IMG/VR virus record: IMGVR_UViG_3300021389_000061
Location: 1 to 37,473 of that record
Source: a virus
Length of the DNA: 37,473 nucleotides
Reading direction: 5' to 3' (one strand)
Position 1 is the first letter of the stretch. Each line of letters starts with the position of its first letter. The notes below the pieces were generated by a model, which made no database searches, was not told the DNA's origin, and saw only the letters and a list, made by a program, of their open reading frames with translations. Position numbers and translations under genes: made by a program. Positions 36,701 to 37,473 of the stretch are shown one piece after another.

Positions 36701-37473
36701 CCACAAGCTGTTCCCACCGAGCCTTTTCTCATCGAGCGATACAACGACGCAACGAGGAAAATGGAAGAGGCCAAGATCAAACAGATCAACGCCGAACGCT
36801 CTAAAGAGTTCAAGCCAAAGATGGCGTTTACCCCCAACGTTGAAACCGGACTTTGGGGCAAAGCAAGGACCGAAATAGAAAAGCGCAGAAAGACCGGGCA
36901 AGAACAGCGCCCTGAAGTCGAATTTGCAACGAACGGCAGCGACGTACTAGACCGACAGCTCAAAGAGACAAGAAAAGCTGAAGATAAAGAAAGGCAGGAC
37001 ACGTTTTACGTTGAGACGAATACTGGAACTGCGACCATTGACCCGAAGGCACCCGCAGAACGCAAATTAACTTGGCAACAGAACCCTAAGCTTTCGCCGG
37101 AAGCAACCGAAAGCCTCGCGCAATTAGACAAATTTTTAGACGAAGAACGCACTGTTTCACTTGAGTCAAGAACAGGAAAAGGCAAATCAAGAGTCGGCCA
37201 AGTACAGGGCATAGGCGAAAGCGTTACTCAAGACGATGTTGACTACGTGAGTTATGTTTTTAACCAAGCTGGGTTAGACACAGGCGAGGCAACATCTTTC
37301 TCTGAAACAAAAATTACTGTGATGAGTTTAGAGGCCATAGACTCTATGGCCGGACCCACGTTGGTTCCTTGGCGTAGATTTATAAAACAGCATTTTGCCG
37401 ATAATCCAAATACAAGGGCAACCACGTTTGGGACAGGTAAGCGAAGGATAATTATCATTCGCCCTTCTACCCA
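33710..37473 (+). CDS. Giant internal virion protein, 3' end beyond the window
   Basis: Open from ATG 33710 (GAGG eight bases upstream) to the last base, so at least 1,254 residues with no stop. It starts MSEQDDGGLFTNAFGRGVDQ. A Gly/Ala-rich hydrophobic part (about residues 88-116, APTLLSVIGTGGAGGAAAIGARA) and another near residue 275 (GGIVGGSFGAAMTVPAQ) could be membrane-active. After about residue 300 come acidic, low-complexity parts and many Lys/Glu-rich helical blocks. This is the pattern of the very large internal or polyvalent virion proteins of N4-like and related podoviruses that carry extra enzyme domains toward the C-terminus. No catalytic motif is visible in the part shown. Confidence 0.7.
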   Translation, partial: MSEQDDGGLFTNAFGRGVDQTQMMGYGFANAIGDFFGVDSLERWSRKGIEQNLDDLRRNPPKLESWDDIDSLSDFGTYFIEALGEGAPTLLSVIGTGGAGGAAAIGARALGNKAAAATLGKYMKRELGKDAIKEFAKANAKAKAKGQVFGAAAGSYVLNTGETQVGFEQRGLDNPGTAFITGGVKAALDMVGLAGIRQAARATGKPVEGWIDMLSNLGSTFGKGAGREALTEAMQTVVDMGATNLIDPTYELTDYENLKEIGDAFLKGGIVGGSFGAAMTVPAQLYEKSLYDKSRKASDQQMEKDAFGSEEEQGPIKDADDLANQYPDPEPYESENSEPSAEEFDTAVEDIESATQPTPRTPPLDAGDVVPLPEGETDMQAQATALENPQSTKKAMLVVPGSFDPYENGRPPPLDVERIAMSNGDVVYTNDEATAEKVLSNEPSDQLYGDILYNNPQGKPQDASLVVTATDPDTNGVAFEMATNEEGLGATLEEARFQAGSNLNVNVIQAEDGVSAAMQSIATRISKLVDTKANGQDEVSVLAIAQFMNTLTNDASNAGDVNTVGRQQLSAITEGLKKDPVNTANQINQFVFEQNAVEPEPTPTRPMEEALTNLTKRKKGKQLLNTRLTEALTANTEMTEEEIAAVVNADIPQQAAFLEQFDNADIAEAILGDTPQNAAELRDASIEQIGPDIKNDTFDSTVERIIASEEGLEFNARGSNHINKVDLSYGSKAETPQDQASFENATFNNVVIAYKELQDYLKDDNPIVSPPVRAGSEGILEFAPASVVTNKLVIENRKTPQTNITRGVPYTTPDLLTHDVSKKAVKDGKLRMGLTNNKNPAIQQRARASLVYATPPKAKKPVPLSVTALTDGGIDMLVGERQESQQATNTNKGEGYLRMVGELETRGWKFNKNKEGETEATLPNQVIYHGNIVKNDPVLTLRKSRTTLWAAQKKSETEVREERALEAMETLDALTELANQGGYNKTIVPRKVRNNQEPQAVPTEPFLIERYNDATRKMEEAKIKQINAERSKEFKPKMAFTPNVETGLWGKARTEIEKRRKTGQEQRPEVEFATNGSDVLDRQLKETRKAEDKERQDTFYVETNTGTATIDPKAPAERKLTWQQNPKLSPEATESLAQLDKFLDEERTVSLESRTGKGKSRVGQVQGIGESVTQDDVDYVSYVFNQAGLDTGEATSFSETKITVMSLEAIDSMAGPTLVPWRRFIKQHFADNPNTRATTFGTGKRRIIIIRPST

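Overview
The window is about 37 kb of a temperate, probably short-tailed (podovirus-type) bacteriophage or prophage. It is cut at both ends: the left edge falls inside a tyrosine integrase gene and the right edge inside a giant virion protein gene. No ribosomal RNA, tRNA or ordinary chromosomal gene is visible. A Gram-negative host is likely from the sigma70-like promoters, AAGGAG-type ribosome binding sites and P22/N4-like virion proteins. A marine gammaproteobacterial host is only a guess.

Layout. (1) 1-653, plus strand: the integrase 3' end, an intergenic operator cluster and a 47-residue membrane peptide. (2) 654-20.0 kb, minus strand: a long early/middle region, read here in the direction of transcription. 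It starts with many small unknown genes (19.9-16.7 kb). A 263-residue protein follows with its own promoter and a branched terminator (16.7-15.8 kb), then five more small genes. Next is a MoxR-type ATPase module (14.3-10.3 kb: MoxR AAA+, a 213-residue unknown, two small proteins, a DUF3150-like protein, and a HExxH metallopeptidase and VWA pair in two reading frames). A replication block follows: family A DNA polymerase with Leu at the position of E. coli Phe762, an AEP primase/SF3 helicase, a Fe-S type PD-(D/E)XK nuclease, a DEDDh exonuclease, a membrane protein and an SNF2 helicase. The transcript ends with a coiled-coil protein, an abundant-looking unknown, a DUF3310 protein and an excisionase-like HTH protein that abuts the integrase-side gene. 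(3) 20.1 kb to the end, plus strand: late genes. These are an HTH protein, an HNH protein, small and large terminase, P22-like portal, scaffold, a Lys/Pro peptide, an N4 gp56/DUF4043-like capsid protein, connectors, a GNAT-like protein, an M15 peptidase (endolysin) and four large Ala/Gly- or acidic-rich virion/ejection proteins.

Regulation is the most striking feature. A 15-bp palindrome, ATAGGTA-N3-CCTAT, sits in the spacer of six sigma70-like promoters on both strands (near 2.70, 5.75, 14.36, 16.69, 20.15 and 26.45 kb), always in the same orientation relative to transcription. A compound version lies beside the integrase. This looks like one dispersed operator set controlling all gene blocks, with the regulator gene outside the window. 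Two of these promoters place the -10 so close to the start codon that the mRNA would be leaderless.

The MoxR/DUF3150/metallopeptidase-VWA module is the best candidate for a poorly described system. All functional names rest on motif reading of the translations; no database search was possible.
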